From: CAYUWK01 sp964580085
GTDB taxonomy: Bacteria; Patescibacteriota; Minisyncoccia; Minisyncoccales; CG1-02-41-26
Length of the DNA stretch: 17,588 nt
NCBI GenBank assembly: GCA_964580085.1
Contig: CAZOJF010000007.1
Span: 1-17,588 of the forward strand
Reading direction: 5' to 3'
Part shown: piece after piece, positions 5,986 through 15,103 of the stretch
Position numbering within the stretch: the first letter of the stretch is position 1
Layout: every line of letters starts with the position of its first letter
Program-made: the position numbers and the translations under genes
The notes under the pieces: model-generated
What the model was told of the DNA's origin: nothing
Database searches by the model: none
The model's input: only the letters and a program-made list of their open reading frames with translations

Positions 5986-8154
5986 TTAAACTTTTTCCCA
6001 TCCGTCCTCATCTTTGACTCCTGGTTCTTGAATAAATACTTTTCTGGGCTTGGCTCCATCTCCTGGACCTACAACACCTCTATCTTCTAATATATCTAAA
6101 AGTCGAGCTGCTCGGGCGTAACCAACACTCAATCTTCTTTGCAATAAAGAAGCCGATGCTTTTTTGGATTCAATTACTATTTGTTTTGCTTCTTCATATA
6201 ATGAGTCCTGTTCGCGAGTAGATATACCAGGAGAAGAGATTGGTTCTTCCAATCCTTTCCCCAAACTTTCTTCTAGCTCTTCTTGCTTTTCTTTTTCATT
6301 TATAAAATCTTCTTTTTTATAAAAAGAAACGACTTTTTTAACTTCTTTACTTAGAACATAAACCCCTTGAACTCTTTTTGGTTTAGATAATTGAGAAGAT
6401 ATAAAAAGCATATCTCCAGCGCCTAAAAGTGATTCTGCTCCAGCACCATCTAAAATTGTTCTAGAATCAATTTGGGATGCTACTTGGAAAGCAATTCTAG
6501 AATTAATATTTGCCTTAATTAAACCAGTAATTACCTCAACTGAAGGCCTCTGGGTAGCAACAATTAAATGAATACCTACCGCCCTGGCCATTTGAGACAA
6601 TCTAACAATATTAGCCTCAATCTCTTTGCCCTTAGTCGCCATCAAATCTGCTAACTCATCAATAATTAAAACAATATAGGGCATAATTTGAGTATCGTTC
6701 TCTGCGCTATCTTTTGATTTATTTTTTTTAGAATTTTGTTTTATCACCTCATTATAGCTTTCTATGTCCCTTGCCTTTGCTGCTGATAATACTCCAAATC
6801 TTCTATCCATTTCACCAGTTAACCAAACAAGAGCATTAACTGTTTTCTGAGCGTTAAAAATGACAGGACACAAAAGATGAGGCAAATTTTCATAAACTGG
6901 GAACTCAACTCTTTTAGGATCAACTAAAATAAACTTTAACATTTGCGGAGAATTGTGATATATCAAACTAAGTATTAAAGAATTTAAACAAATCGTTTTT
7001 CCAGAGCCTGTAGAGCCAGCAACAAGAAGATGAGGCATTTTTGCCAAGTCAGCAAAAGTTGGTTTTCCCGAAACGTCTTTGCCTAAACAAAGCAAAAGAG
7101 AAGAATTTGATTCTTGAAAAGTAGAAGAAGCAACTAGTTCGCGCAATCTAACTACTGCTCTAGCTTTATTAGGAACTTCAATCCCGACTAATGATCTCCC
7201 CGGAATTGGAGCTTCCATTCTTAGAGGATGAGAAGCTAAAGCTAAAGATAAATTACTTATTAAGGCCGTAATCCTGGATAGTTTTATCCCCTCCGCTGGT
7301 CTTAAGGCATATTGAGTGACAGTTGGACCAACATTAACTTCTGATATTTCGGACAGAATTCCAAAATTTTGTAATGTTTTTTTAATTGTAAGAGAATTTG
7401 CCTCAATATCACCCATGCTCACTGCCTTGTCCCCATTGGTTTCTAATAAAGTTATCGGAGGGAATTTATATAAATTAGAATCTTTGGTGGTAACAAAATC
7501 AGATTGTTTGGGTTCAATATTTATTATTTTTTTAATTTCTTTTTTATCTATTGGTAAAGTATTAATTTTCTCCATTTCAAATTCAACTTCTTTTTTCTCA
7601 ATTTTTTCAGGTTCTATACCCTGAGAAAGATTTTTTTTCTTGGCCAAAAATTCTTTATATGGTAAAAATTCCCAGAATATTAATAAACTTATTAAGACAA
7701 AAACCATTAAAACTATAAATGTTACCCAAATGCCAAAATAATGTATAAAAGGGTATGACATGAGATATCCTATCCAACCACCTTGCATTACTGGTAAATC
7801 TCGCATAGAAAATATCCCAGAAACGCCCAATATTAAAAGAGCCACTGCTAAGAACACAGGGGCAGTTAATCTTTTCTTGGGCGATGTCAAAAATATTAAG
7901 GCCGTAAGTCCCAAAAATAAAGGAATAAAGAATATTGTTTTACCTATTAAAAAATAAATTGAATTAAATAAAAATTTCCCCCCAACTCCTGATTTGTCAA
8001 AGAAAGATAAACCAATAACTATAGCTATTACAAAAATTAAAATTACTTTAACCTTTTTCCTTAATTTTGAAGTTAAAATAGGATATTTAGTATTTCTTTC
8101 AAATTGATCTTCTTTTTTCCTAAGGTTTTTTTTGTTCTTTCTTTTTTTCGCCAT
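5986..8154 (-). CDS. ftsK: DNA translocase FtsK/SpoIIIE
   Basis: FtsK is a membrane-anchored hexameric motor that pumps chromosomal DNA through the closing septum. A basic N-terminus (1-36) is followed by about four membrane segments (roughly 34-51, 62-90, 97-114, 137-162). A short charged linker runs to about 240. The motor has Walker A GSTGSGKT (380-387) and Walker B VLIIDELADL (495-504). The C-terminal winged-helix gamma domain (about 650-708), with QRRLSVGYARAARLLDILED, is the part that reads polar KOPS-type sequences in relatives. At 722 aa it is a compact member because the linker is short. The ATG at 8154 lies inside the last 35 nt of rpoC in another frame. There is no other Met before residue 117, so this start is likely and translation may be coupled to rpoC. 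Confidence 0.96.
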   Translation of the reverse strand: MAKKRKNKKNLRKKEDQFERNTKYPILTSKLRKKVKVILIFVIAIVIGLSFFDKSGVGGKFLFNSIYFLIGKTIFFIPLFLGLTALIFLTSPKKRLTAPVFLAVALLILGVSGIFSMRDLPVMQGGWIGYLMSYPFIHYFGIWVTFIVLMVFVLISLLIFWEFLPYKEFLAKKKNLSQGIEPEKIEKKEVEFEMEKINTLPIDKKEIKKIINIEPKQSDFVTTKDSNLYKFPPITLLETNGDKAVSMGDIEANSLTIKKTLQNFGILSEISEVNVGPTVTQYALRPAEGIKLSRITALISNLSLALASHPLRMEAPIPGRSLVGIEVPNKARAVVRLRELVASSTFQESNSSLLLCLGKDVSGKPTFADLAKMPHLLVAGSTGSGKTICLNSLILSLIYHNSPQMLKFILVDPKRVEFPVYENLPHLLCPVIFNAQKTVNALVWLTGEMDRRFGVLSAAKARDIESYNEVIKQNSKKNKSKDSAENDTQIMPYIVLIIDELADLMATKGKEIEANIVRLSQMARAVGIHLIVATQRPSVEVITGLIKANINSRIAFQVASQIDSRTILDGAGAESLLGAGDMLFISSQLSKPKRVQGVYVLSKEVKKVVSFYKKEDFINEKEKQEELEESLGKGLEEPISSPGISTREQDSLYEEAKQIVIESKKASASLLQRRLSVGYARAARLLDILEDRGVVGPGDGAKPRKVFIQEPGVKDEDGWEKV

Positions 8155-11100
8155 TTATTTTTTTGATTCCTGTCCCCGCAGGTATTAATTTACCTATTAT
8201 AACATTCTCTTTGAGCCCATGCAATTTATCTACTCTCCCCTCTAAACAACTATTAATTAATACCCTGGATGTTTCTTGAAACGAAGCTGCCGAAAGAAAA
8301 CTATCTGAACTTAAAGCAACTTTTGAGATACCAAGAAATATTGGGACCATTTTAGGAATAATTTTGCCCTTATTTTTTAATTCTTTTTTAACTTCATTAA
8401 ATTCAGACAAAGTTGTTATTTGGCCGGGCAACCAATTGCTCCCTCCTCCATCTTTAATCTTAACCCTAGAAAACATTTGTCTAGTTATTGTTTCAATATG
8501 TTTGCTGTGAATATTAACTCCTTCTGAAGTATAAATTCTTTTTACTTCACGAGTAACATATCTTTGAGCTTCCTTAACCCCTCTTAATTTCAAAACCTTT
8601 TTAAGGTTCAAACTCCCTTCACAAAGTTGAGTTCCTTTGGCGATTTTTTCTTTTTCCTCAACCCAGAATGCTCTACCTAATGGGATTTTATATTCTACAA
8701 TGTTTACTTTTTTGGCTTTTTCCCCGTCTTCTTGATCAGGCATTATAGTTATAATTCTCTCTTTCTGATTTATTTTTTTAACTGTACCTGAAACTTCGGA
8801 AATAATTGCTTCTCCTTTTGGATCCCTTAACTCAAAGATTTCTTCTACTCTTGGTAGACCCTGGGTAATATCTCCAGCACCAGCAACTCCACCTAAGTGA
8901 AATGTTCTTAACGTTAATTGCGTCCCTGGCTCACCTATTGATTGAGCAGCTATAATGCCAACTGCTTCTCCAATTTCTACAAGTTTATTTCTCCCCATTT
9001 CCCAACCATAACATTTTTGACAAACGCCTCTTGATGTTTTACAACTCAGAACGGAACGAACTTTTACTTCTTGAATTGAAGAATTCTCAACTATTTTTGC
9101 TTTTTCTTTATCTATAATTTCGCCCGCTTTCACTATTACTTTCTTTGACCTAGGATCATCAATATTATTTAATGCCGTTCTTCCTATAATTTCAAAAGAA
9201 AACTTCTGGCCGATGTTGTCTGAATCTTTTCTGAGTAATGCTATCCCTTCTTTATCTCCACAATCTTTTTCCGTAACAATTACTTCGTGGCAAACATCAA
9301 TAAGACGTCTGGTAAGATAACCACCGGCTGACGTTCTTAGGGCCGTATCAGCAGTTCCTTTTCTGGCTCCATGCGTTGAGAGAAAGTATTCTAACGTATC
9401 CAGGCCTTCTTTAAAAGAATTTTTAATTGGGATGCTAATTATTCCCCCTGATGGATTAGTAACCAAACCTTTCATTCCTGCCATTTGAACAGGTTGAGCC
9501 CATGAACCTCTAGCCCCAGACCCCACAATAGAAATAACTGGCCCATCTTCTGGCAATGTTTTAATAACTAATTTTTCAATATCTTCTTTTACTTTAGACC
9601 ATATTTCAATTGATTTAGCATCTTTTTCTTCCTCACTCAAAAGACCTTTTTCGTAATGGTTTTCAATAAGTTTAACTTCTTTATCAGCTTTTTCTATTAA
9701 TCCTTTTTTTTCTTTAGGAACAATTAAATCATCCATACCCCAACTTATGCCCGATAATGTAGAGTATTCAAATCCCAATTCTTTAATTCTATCTAAGATA
9801 CTTTCTATTTCGGGCCATTTATATTTTGCGATTACATCAGCCACAATATTGGCCAGAGATTTAGAATTAATATTTTCATTAAGATAGACATAATCCTTTG
9901 GCAAAACTTGATTAAAAATAATTCGGCCACAAGTAGTTTCTAATAAAGATTTAGAACTTTTTTCTTTAAAGTTTTTATTTAAAGAAGATTTTAAAATCTT
10001 AATCTTGGCTTGAACGTTAATTTGCCTCAACTCATAAGCTAGAATTGCCTCCTCTGGACTAGAAAACAATTTATTCTGCCCTTGGCAATTTTCTTTTTCT
10101 TTCGTTAAAAAATAACAGCCTAAAACAATATCCTGAGAAGGGCTGACAACAGGTAATCCAGTAGATGGCTTAAGTAAATTTTTAACAGACCACATTAATT
10201 CTCTCGCCTCTTCTTGGGCTCGTTTGGAGAGAGGAAGATGAACTGCCATTTGATCCCCGTCAAAATCAGCGTTGAATGCTTTACATACTAGAGGATGAAG
10301 TTTAATTGCTTCTCCTTCAATAAGAATTGGCTGAAATGCCTGGATACCTAATCTATGAAGGGTAGGCGCCCGATTAAGCAACACTAATTTACCTTTAACT
10401 ACCTCTTCTAGAGATTCCCATACTTCATCTATCCCGTCTTCTATTAATTTTGAGGCTCCTCGAATATTATATGCTAATTCTTTGTCAATTATCTTTTTAA
10501 TTACAAAAGGGCGAAAAAGCTCTAGGGCCATTTTTTTAGGAAGCCCACATTGAGATAATTTAAGTTCTGGGCCAACCGCAATAACAGATCTACCTGAATA
10601 ATCTACTCTTTTACCCAGGAGATTTTTTCTAAATCTCCCTTGTTTACCTTTTAAGGTATCTGCTAAGGATTTTAAAAGTCGTCTTCCTCCGGTGGTAGCA
10701 ATTGTTGTCTGTCCTTTACGCATACCATTATCTAATAAAGCGTCTACTGCTTCCTGAAGCATTCTCTTTTCATTTCTGATAATAACTTCTGGTGCTGAAA
10801 GCTCAATAAGATATTTAAGCCGATTATTTCTATTAATTACTCTACGATATAAATCATTTAAATCCGAAGATGCGTACCGGCCACCATCCAATTGAACCAT
10901 TGGCCTTAATTCAGGTGGCAAAACAGGTATAACTTCTAAAAACATCCATTCTGGTCTAATTTTTGATTTTTCTAAAGATTGGAAAAATTTTAATCTTTTT
11001 AATACTTTAATTCTAGCAATAGACGACAAATTCTCTAACTCTTTTTTTAAACTAGAAACCGTTTTTTTAATATCAATTTCTTTGAATATCTTTTCTAAGG

Positions 11101-11740
11101 TTTCTGCCCCTGTCCCTGCTTCAAAAATTTCTCCATATTTTAAAGACAAAGTTTCATAAAGTGTTTCAGACAAAACTTTTAACTTTTTTATTTCGGAAAC
11201 TTCTGACTTAGCTATATCTTTAGCTTTCTTTAAATCTTCTTTGCCAAATTTTTGATCCTTATTTTTTAATTTTTCTTTATACTCTTGATCAATTTCTTGG
11301 AGTATTCTCTTTTTCGCTTCCTCGTCAACCTTAATAATAATATAGGCAGCAAAATAAATAACTTTTTCTAACCTCTGCATTGGAATATTTAGAGTCAACC
11401 CTATTTTTGAGGGAACACCTCTTAAAAACCAAATATGAGAACAAGGAGTTGCTAGTTTTATATGGCCCATTCTATTACGTCTTACTGAGCTTCTGGTAAT
11501 CTCAACTCCACATCTATCACAAATAACTCCTTTATATCTAATGCCTTTATATTTTCCACAATAACACTCGTAATCTTTTGTCGGCCCAAAAACTTTTTCA
11601 CAGAATAAACCATCTTTTTCTGGTTTTTGGGTACGATAATTTATAGTTTCTGGTTTTATTACCTCACCATGAGACCAACTTAAAATATCTTCTGGAGAAG
11701 CAAGTTTGATCTTTATTGATTCTAAATTAGAAATTCGCAT
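8120..11740 (-). CDS. rpoC: DNA-directed RNA polymerase subunit beta'
   Basis: This is the largest RNA polymerase subunit and carries the catalytic centre. The N-terminal zinc site is C59, C61, C74, C77. The catalytic magnesium loop is NADFDGDQMAVH (490-501), with D492, D494 and D496. The conserved STHGARKGTADTALRTSAGG (788-807) marks the bridge-helix region. The second zinc site is C827, C900, C907, C910. Length (1206 aa) matches forms that lack the large insertion in the E. coli trigger loop. Residues about 139-200 are a charged, probably coiled insertion in the clamp. The C-terminal tail is Lys-rich and is encoded by DNA that also encodes the ftsK start. It lies 19 nt after rpoB, in the standard rpoB-rpoC order. 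No Shine-Dalgarno is visible. Confidence 0.98.
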   Translation of the reverse strand: MRISNLESIKIKLASPEDILSWSHGEVIKPETINYRTQKPEKDGLFCEKVFGPTKDYECYCGKYKGIRYKGVICDRCGVEITRSSVRRNRMGHIKLATPCSHIWFLRGVPSKIGLTLNIPMQRLEKVIYFAAYIIIKVDEEAKKRILQEIDQEYKEKLKNKDQKFGKEDLKKAKDIAKSEVSEIKKLKVLSETLYETLSLKYGEIFEAGTGAETLEKIFKEIDIKKTVSSLKKELENLSSIARIKVLKRLKFFQSLEKSKIRPEWMFLEVIPVLPPELRPMVQLDGGRYASSDLNDLYRRVINRNNRLKYLIELSAPEVIIRNEKRMLQEAVDALLDNGMRKGQTTIATTGGRRLLKSLADTLKGKQGRFRKNLLGKRVDYSGRSVIAVGPELKLSQCGLPKKMALELFRPFVIKKIIDKELAYNIRGASKLIEDGIDEVWESLEEVVKGKLVLLNRAPTLHRLGIQAFQPILIEGEAIKLHPLVCKAFNADFDGDQMAVHLPLSKRAQEEARELMWSVKNLLKPSTGLPVVSPSQDIVLGCYFLTKEKENCQGQNKLFSSPEEAILAYELRQINVQAKIKILKSSLNKNFKEKSSKSLLETTCGRIIFNQVLPKDYVYLNENINSKSLANIVADVIAKYKWPEIESILDRIKELGFEYSTLSGISWGMDDLIVPKEKKGLIEKADKEVKLIENHYEKGLLSEEEKDAKSIEIWSKVKEDIEKLVIKTLPEDGPVISIVGSGARGSWAQPVQMAGMKGLVTNPSGGIISIPIKNSFKEGLDTLEYFLSTHGARKGTADTALRTSAGGYLTRRLIDVCHEVIVTEKDCGDKEGIALLRKDSDNIGQKFSFEIIGRTALNNIDDPRSKKVIVKAGEIIDKEKAKIVENSSIQEVKVRSVLSCKTSRGVCQKCYGWEMGRNKLVEIGEAVGIIAAQSIGEPGTQLTLRTFHLGGVAGAGDITQGLPRVEEIFELRDPKGEAIISEVSGTVKKINQKERIITIMPDQEDGEKAKKVNIVEYKIPLGRAFWVEEKEKIAKGTQLCEGSLNLKKVLKLRGVKEAQRYVTREVKRIYTSEGVNIHSKHIETITRQMFSRVKIKDGGGSNWLPGQITTLSEFNEVKKELKNKGKIIPKMVPIFLGISKVALSSDSFLSAASFQETSRVLINSCLEGRVDKLHGLKENVIIGKLIPAGTGIKKINGEKKKEQKKP

Positions 11741-11759
11741 ATAATTTAGTTATTAATAA

Positions 11760-14700
11760 TTATTTATCAGCTGTCTCCTTTTCTTTAATCTCAATTCCCA
11801 TCCCTAGCGCTTTTAATTCTAAAACTAATAAATTAAAAGAAGCCGGCACATTGAGATTTCTTATTGGTTGACCTTTCAAAATTGATTCATATGCTGTTGC
11901 CCTTCCTTGGATATCATCTGATTTAATTGTTAACATTTCTTGAAGAGTATAAGCTGCCCCATATCCTTCTAGGCTCCAAACTTCCATTTCTCCAAACCTT
12001 TGCCCTCCAAACTGAGCTTTGCCTCCTAGCGGTTGTTGAGTTATTAAAGAATAAGGACCAATGCTTCTCATATGAATCTTATCTTCAACCATATGTATTA
12101 GTTTCATTACATACATATATCCTACTGTAATCTTCCTAGGAAGTTTTTCTCCAGTTTTACCATCATATAAATCAACCTGACCCGATTCTGGCAAACCAGC
12201 AGATTTTAACTCTCTTTTTATATCTTGTTCGTCTGCCCCTAGTAATGCTGGGGTTATTGCTAAATACCCTAATTTTTTAGCAGCAAGACCAAGATGTGTT
12301 TCCAGAATTTGGCCAATATTCATTCTAGAAACAACTCCCATAGGATTTAAAACAATATCAATCGGTGTTCCGTCTTCTAAAAATGGCATTTCTTCTTCGG
12401 GTAATATTTTGGAAACAACCCCTTTGTTGCCATGTCTTCCTGATAGTTTGTCCCCAACTTTAATTTTTCTAATTTGAGCAACCTCTACCTTAACCCGTTT
12501 TAATATTCCCGGTTTTAATTTATCTCCTTGTTCTCTGGAAAATACTTTAACTGAAATAATCCGACCTCTTTTCCCATGCTCCATTCTCAAGGAACTATCT
12601 TTAATGTCTTTTGCTTTTTCTCCAAAAATTGCCCTTAATAATCTCTCTTCTGCTGTAAGCCCTGATTCTCCTTTAGGGGAAATTTTTCCAACTAAGATAT
12701 CGCCTGGCCCTACTTCGGCTCCAATTCTAACAACCCCTTCTTCGTCTAAATCTTTCAATTTTTCTTCTCCGACATTAGGAATATCATAGGTAGTTAGCTC
12801 TGGGCCTAATTTTGTTTCTCTTACATCACAAGTAAGGTCTTCGATATGAAGAGATGTAAACGCATCTTGTTTAAGCAATCTCTGCGAAAAACAAACAGCA
12901 TCTTCAAAATTTCCTCCTCTTAAAGGCAGGAAAGCAACTAAAACATTTCTTCCTAGGGCTAGTCTCCCTTTATCAGTAGATGTCCCATCAACTAGAACAT
13001 CTCCTTTTTTAACTTTTTGCCCTTTGTTCACTATTGGTCTTTGATGGAAACAAGTATATTGATTCCCTCTAATAAATGTCCTCAATTTATAAGTTCTTTC
13101 TTCTTTTTTTGTTTTTATCTTAACGTGGGAAGCGTCAACTGAAATAATTTTCCCATCATCAGGAGCTAATACCACTTCTCCTGAATCCCGAGCAACATTT
13201 CTTTCAACTCCCGTCCCCACTAATGGGGCCTGAGGTCTAACTAATGGCACTGATTGTCGTTGCATATTTGAACCCATTAAAGCTCGATTAGCATCATCAT
13301 TCTGTAAAAATGGGATTAAAGAAGTGGCCACACTAATAATTTGTTTGGAAGATACATCTATAAAATCAACTTGTTTTTTATTAATTATTGCTGGCCCAGT
13401 TTTTGTCCTAACCTCAATTTCCTGATTCAAAATATTACCGTTATCATCTATCTCTATCCCGGCATGAGTAATATTATATTTTTCTTCTTCGTCTGCACTT
13501 AAATAAAAAACTTGTTTTGTAACTTTACCATTTTTAACTTTAAAATATGGCGTTTCTAAAAATCCATAATGATTAACTTTGGCAAAACAGGCTAAATGAT
13601 TTATTAATCCAACATTTTGGCCCTCTGGTGTTTCAATAGGGCATATTCTTCCATAGTGAGAAGGCTGAACATCTCTTACTTCAAACCCAGCTCTTTCTCT
13701 AGTTAAGCCTCCCGGGCCAGTAGCTGTTAAACGTCTTTTATGTTCTAATTCTGCTAAAGGGTTTTCATTGTCCATAAATTGAGATAATTGAGAAGACCCA
13801 AAAAATTCTTGGATTACAGCCATTACTGGTCGTGAGTTAATAACCTGAGAAGGGGTTAAGGTAGCAGATTCTAACGTTGACATTTTATCTCTAATTATTC
13901 TCTCCATTCTCATCAACCCTATTCTAACTCTATCTTGTAAAATCTCATTAACCATTTTTATCCTCCTATTCCCCAAATGATCTATTTGATCCGGGGTAGA
14001 AGATGGATCATTATTTAATTTGATAATTTCTCTTATAACTTCAATTAAGTCCTCTCTTTTTAATATTCTATCTTCTCTTTTTATTTCTTCATTTTTCGCT
14101 TTGTTCTTCCCTTTTAATAAAACTTTTAATTGCGGTAATCTTTGATAAATTTTCCATCTGCCAACTCTGCTTATATCATATCTTTGAAAATTACAAAACA
14201 TATTTAAGATTAATTCTTTAGCCGCATCTGGCCCAGCTAAATCACCTGGTCTTAATTTCTTATAAATTTCAACAAATGCCTCTGACTCATTATGGGTAAT
14301 ATCTCTTTTAAGTGTTTTTTCAATATATCCGTCTTCCCCTTGGTCAATATCTGAAAATATTTCTTTAATTTCTTTGTCCCCTTTGACTCCAAATGCTCTT
14401 AATAAAGTTGTGGCTGCTACTTTTCTTTCTCTGTTTATCCTAACGCCAATAAATCCAGATGATTCTGTCTCAAATTCCAACCAAGAGCCCCTAGAAGGAA
14501 TAATTTTGGCTCCAAAACATTTTTTTCCTTGAGAAGCTTTTAATGTAAAAAAAACTCCCGGTGAACGAATCAACTGAGAGATTACTACTCTTTCAACTCC
14601 ATTAACAACAAATGTTCCTTTCTCGGTCATTAATGGAAAATCAGCTAAGAAAAGCTCTTGCTGTTTTTTTTCATTAGTTTTTAAATTATGTAGAATAACA

Positions 14701-14960
14701 TTAACTCTTAGTGGAGCTTCATAAGAATCATTATTTATTCTTGCTTCCAGGCCATCTTTATATTTTGGTTTTCCAAGTTTATAATCTTTGAAGCTGATTT
14801 CAAATTGTTTTTTTGTATAATCATAAATAGGAAACATTTCTTCAAAAAGTTCTTTTAAGTTATATTCCCAGAACCATTTCCAACTCTCTTTTTGAGCGGA
14901 AATTAAAGAGGGAAGAGGAAAAGAGATTTTAGACTTTGAAAAACTTTTTATTTTTACCAT
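11760..14960 (-). CDS. rpoB: DNA-directed RNA polymerase subunit beta
   Basis: This is the second catalytic RNA polymerase subunit. Landmarks are the rifampicin-pocket segment from FFGSSQLSQFMD (386-397) to HKRRLTATGPGG (407-418), then RPQAPLVGTG (575-584), GDKLSGRHGNKG (835-846), LNPMGVVSRMN (871-881), and the C-terminal GGKAQFGGQRFGEMEVW segment. At 1066 aa it is shorter than in E. coli (1342) or Bacillus (about 1190), with lineage-specific insertions missing. T412 and T414 occupy positions that are Ser531 and Leu533 in E. coli numbering. AAGG stands one base before the ATG, too close for a good Shine-Dalgarno. rplJ-rplL, which precede rpoB in many bacteria, are not here; rodA is upstream, beyond a 139-nt gap with its own promoter. 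Confidence 0.98.
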   Translation of the reverse strand: MVKIKSFSKSKISFPLPSLISAQKESWKWFWEYNLKELFEEMFPIYDYTKKQFEISFKDYKLGKPKYKDGLEARINNDSYEAPLRVNVILHNLKTNEKKQQELFLADFPLMTEKGTFVVNGVERVVISQLIRSPGVFFTLKASQGKKCFGAKIIPSRGSWLEFETESSGFIGVRINRERKVAATTLLRAFGVKGDKEIKEIFSDIDQGEDGYIEKTLKRDITHNESEAFVEIYKKLRPGDLAGPDAAKELILNMFCNFQRYDISRVGRWKIYQRLPQLKVLLKGKNKAKNEEIKREDRILKREDLIEVIREIIKLNNDPSSTPDQIDHLGNRRIKMVNEILQDRVRIGLMRMERIIRDKMSTLESATLTPSQVINSRPVMAVIQEFFGSSQLSQFMDNENPLAELEHKRRLTATGPGGLTRERAGFEVRDVQPSHYGRICPIETPEGQNVGLINHLACFAKVNHYGFLETPYFKVKNGKVTKQVFYLSADEEEKYNITHAGIEIDDNGNILNQEIEVRTKTGPAIINKKQVDFIDVSSKQIISVATSLIPFLQNDDANRALMGSNMQRQSVPLVRPQAPLVGTGVERNVARDSGEVVLAPDDGKIISVDASHVKIKTKKEERTYKLRTFIRGNQYTCFHQRPIVNKGQKVKKGDVLVDGTSTDKGRLALGRNVLVAFLPLRGGNFEDAVCFSQRLLKQDAFTSLHIEDLTCDVRETKLGPELTTYDIPNVGEEKLKDLDEEGVVRIGAEVGPGDILVGKISPKGESGLTAEERLLRAIFGEKAKDIKDSSLRMEHGKRGRIISVKVFSREQGDKLKPGILKRVKVEVAQIRKIKVGDKLSGRHGNKGVVSKILPEEEMPFLEDGTPIDIVLNPMGVVSRMNIGQILETHLGLAAKKLGYLAITPALLGADEQDIKRELKSAGLPESGQVDLYDGKTGEKLPRKITVGYMYVMKLIHMVEDKIHMRSIGPYSLITQQPLGGKAQFGGQRFGEMEVWSLEGYGAAYTLQEMLTIKSDDIQGRATAYESILKGQPIRNLNVPASFNLLVLELKALGMGIEIKEKETADK

Positions 14961-14975
14961 ACCTTTTATGTTAAG

Positions 14976-15004
14976 AAAACAAAAATAACCTTCACGAAAA
15001 GGTT
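14976..15004 (-). terminator. Attenuator-like terminator hairpin in the rpoB leader
   Basis: On the - strand AACCTT pairs with AAGGTT around TTCGTG (15004 to 14987; a further T-G pair is possible). ATTTTTGTTTTC follows directly. This has the shape of an intrinsic terminator but lies between the rpoB promoter and the rpoB start, about 27 nt before the ATG. It could act as an attenuator for rpoBC-ftsK-recA, or stop read-through from ligA-rodA. The stem is short and the U-run is broken by a G. A second AACCT a few bases upstream could compete for the same AGGTT. Function is inferred. Confidence 0.5.
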
Positions 15005-15054
15005 CTTATGAGGTTTTGTTGTAAATAGTATTGTCTAATATAAAAATTAGATGT

Positions 15055-15082
15055 TTGACAAGATAACAATCCAAATTATATT
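15055..15082 (+). promoter_or_regulatory. Candidate + strand promoter, antisense to rodA
   Basis: TTGACA (15055-15060), a 16-nt spacer and TATATT (15077-15082, five of six) form a good sigma70-type promoter pointing right, into the 3' end of rodA on the opposite strand. Its -10 overlaps the -10 of the rpoB promoter. No convincing + strand gene lies downstream, so the product would be an antisense or aborted RNA. Chance occurrence in AT-rich DNA is possible. Confidence 0.4.
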
Positions 15083-15103
15083 CTTTTTTAAAAAATAAGT
15101 CAA
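15075..15103 (-). promoter_or_regulatory. Sigma70-type promoter for rpoB-rpoC-ftsK-recA
   Basis: On the - strand TTGACT (15103-15098, five of six), a 17-nt spacer and a perfect TATAAT (15080-15075) form a near-consensus promoter. The -35 overlaps the rodA stop codon (TGA at 15102-15100). Transcription should start near 15068, giving a leader of about 108 nt before rpoB. That is long for this genome, and the leader contains the attenuator-like hairpin. An AT-rich inverted repeat, TCTAAT/ATTAGA (15034-15051), forms a weaker first hairpin. Confidence 0.75.

Noticed and set aside
11927..12130. 67-aa + strand frame inside rpoB
   Set aside because: It overlaps conserved rpoB codons in antisense and its composition fits a shadow of the beta subunit.
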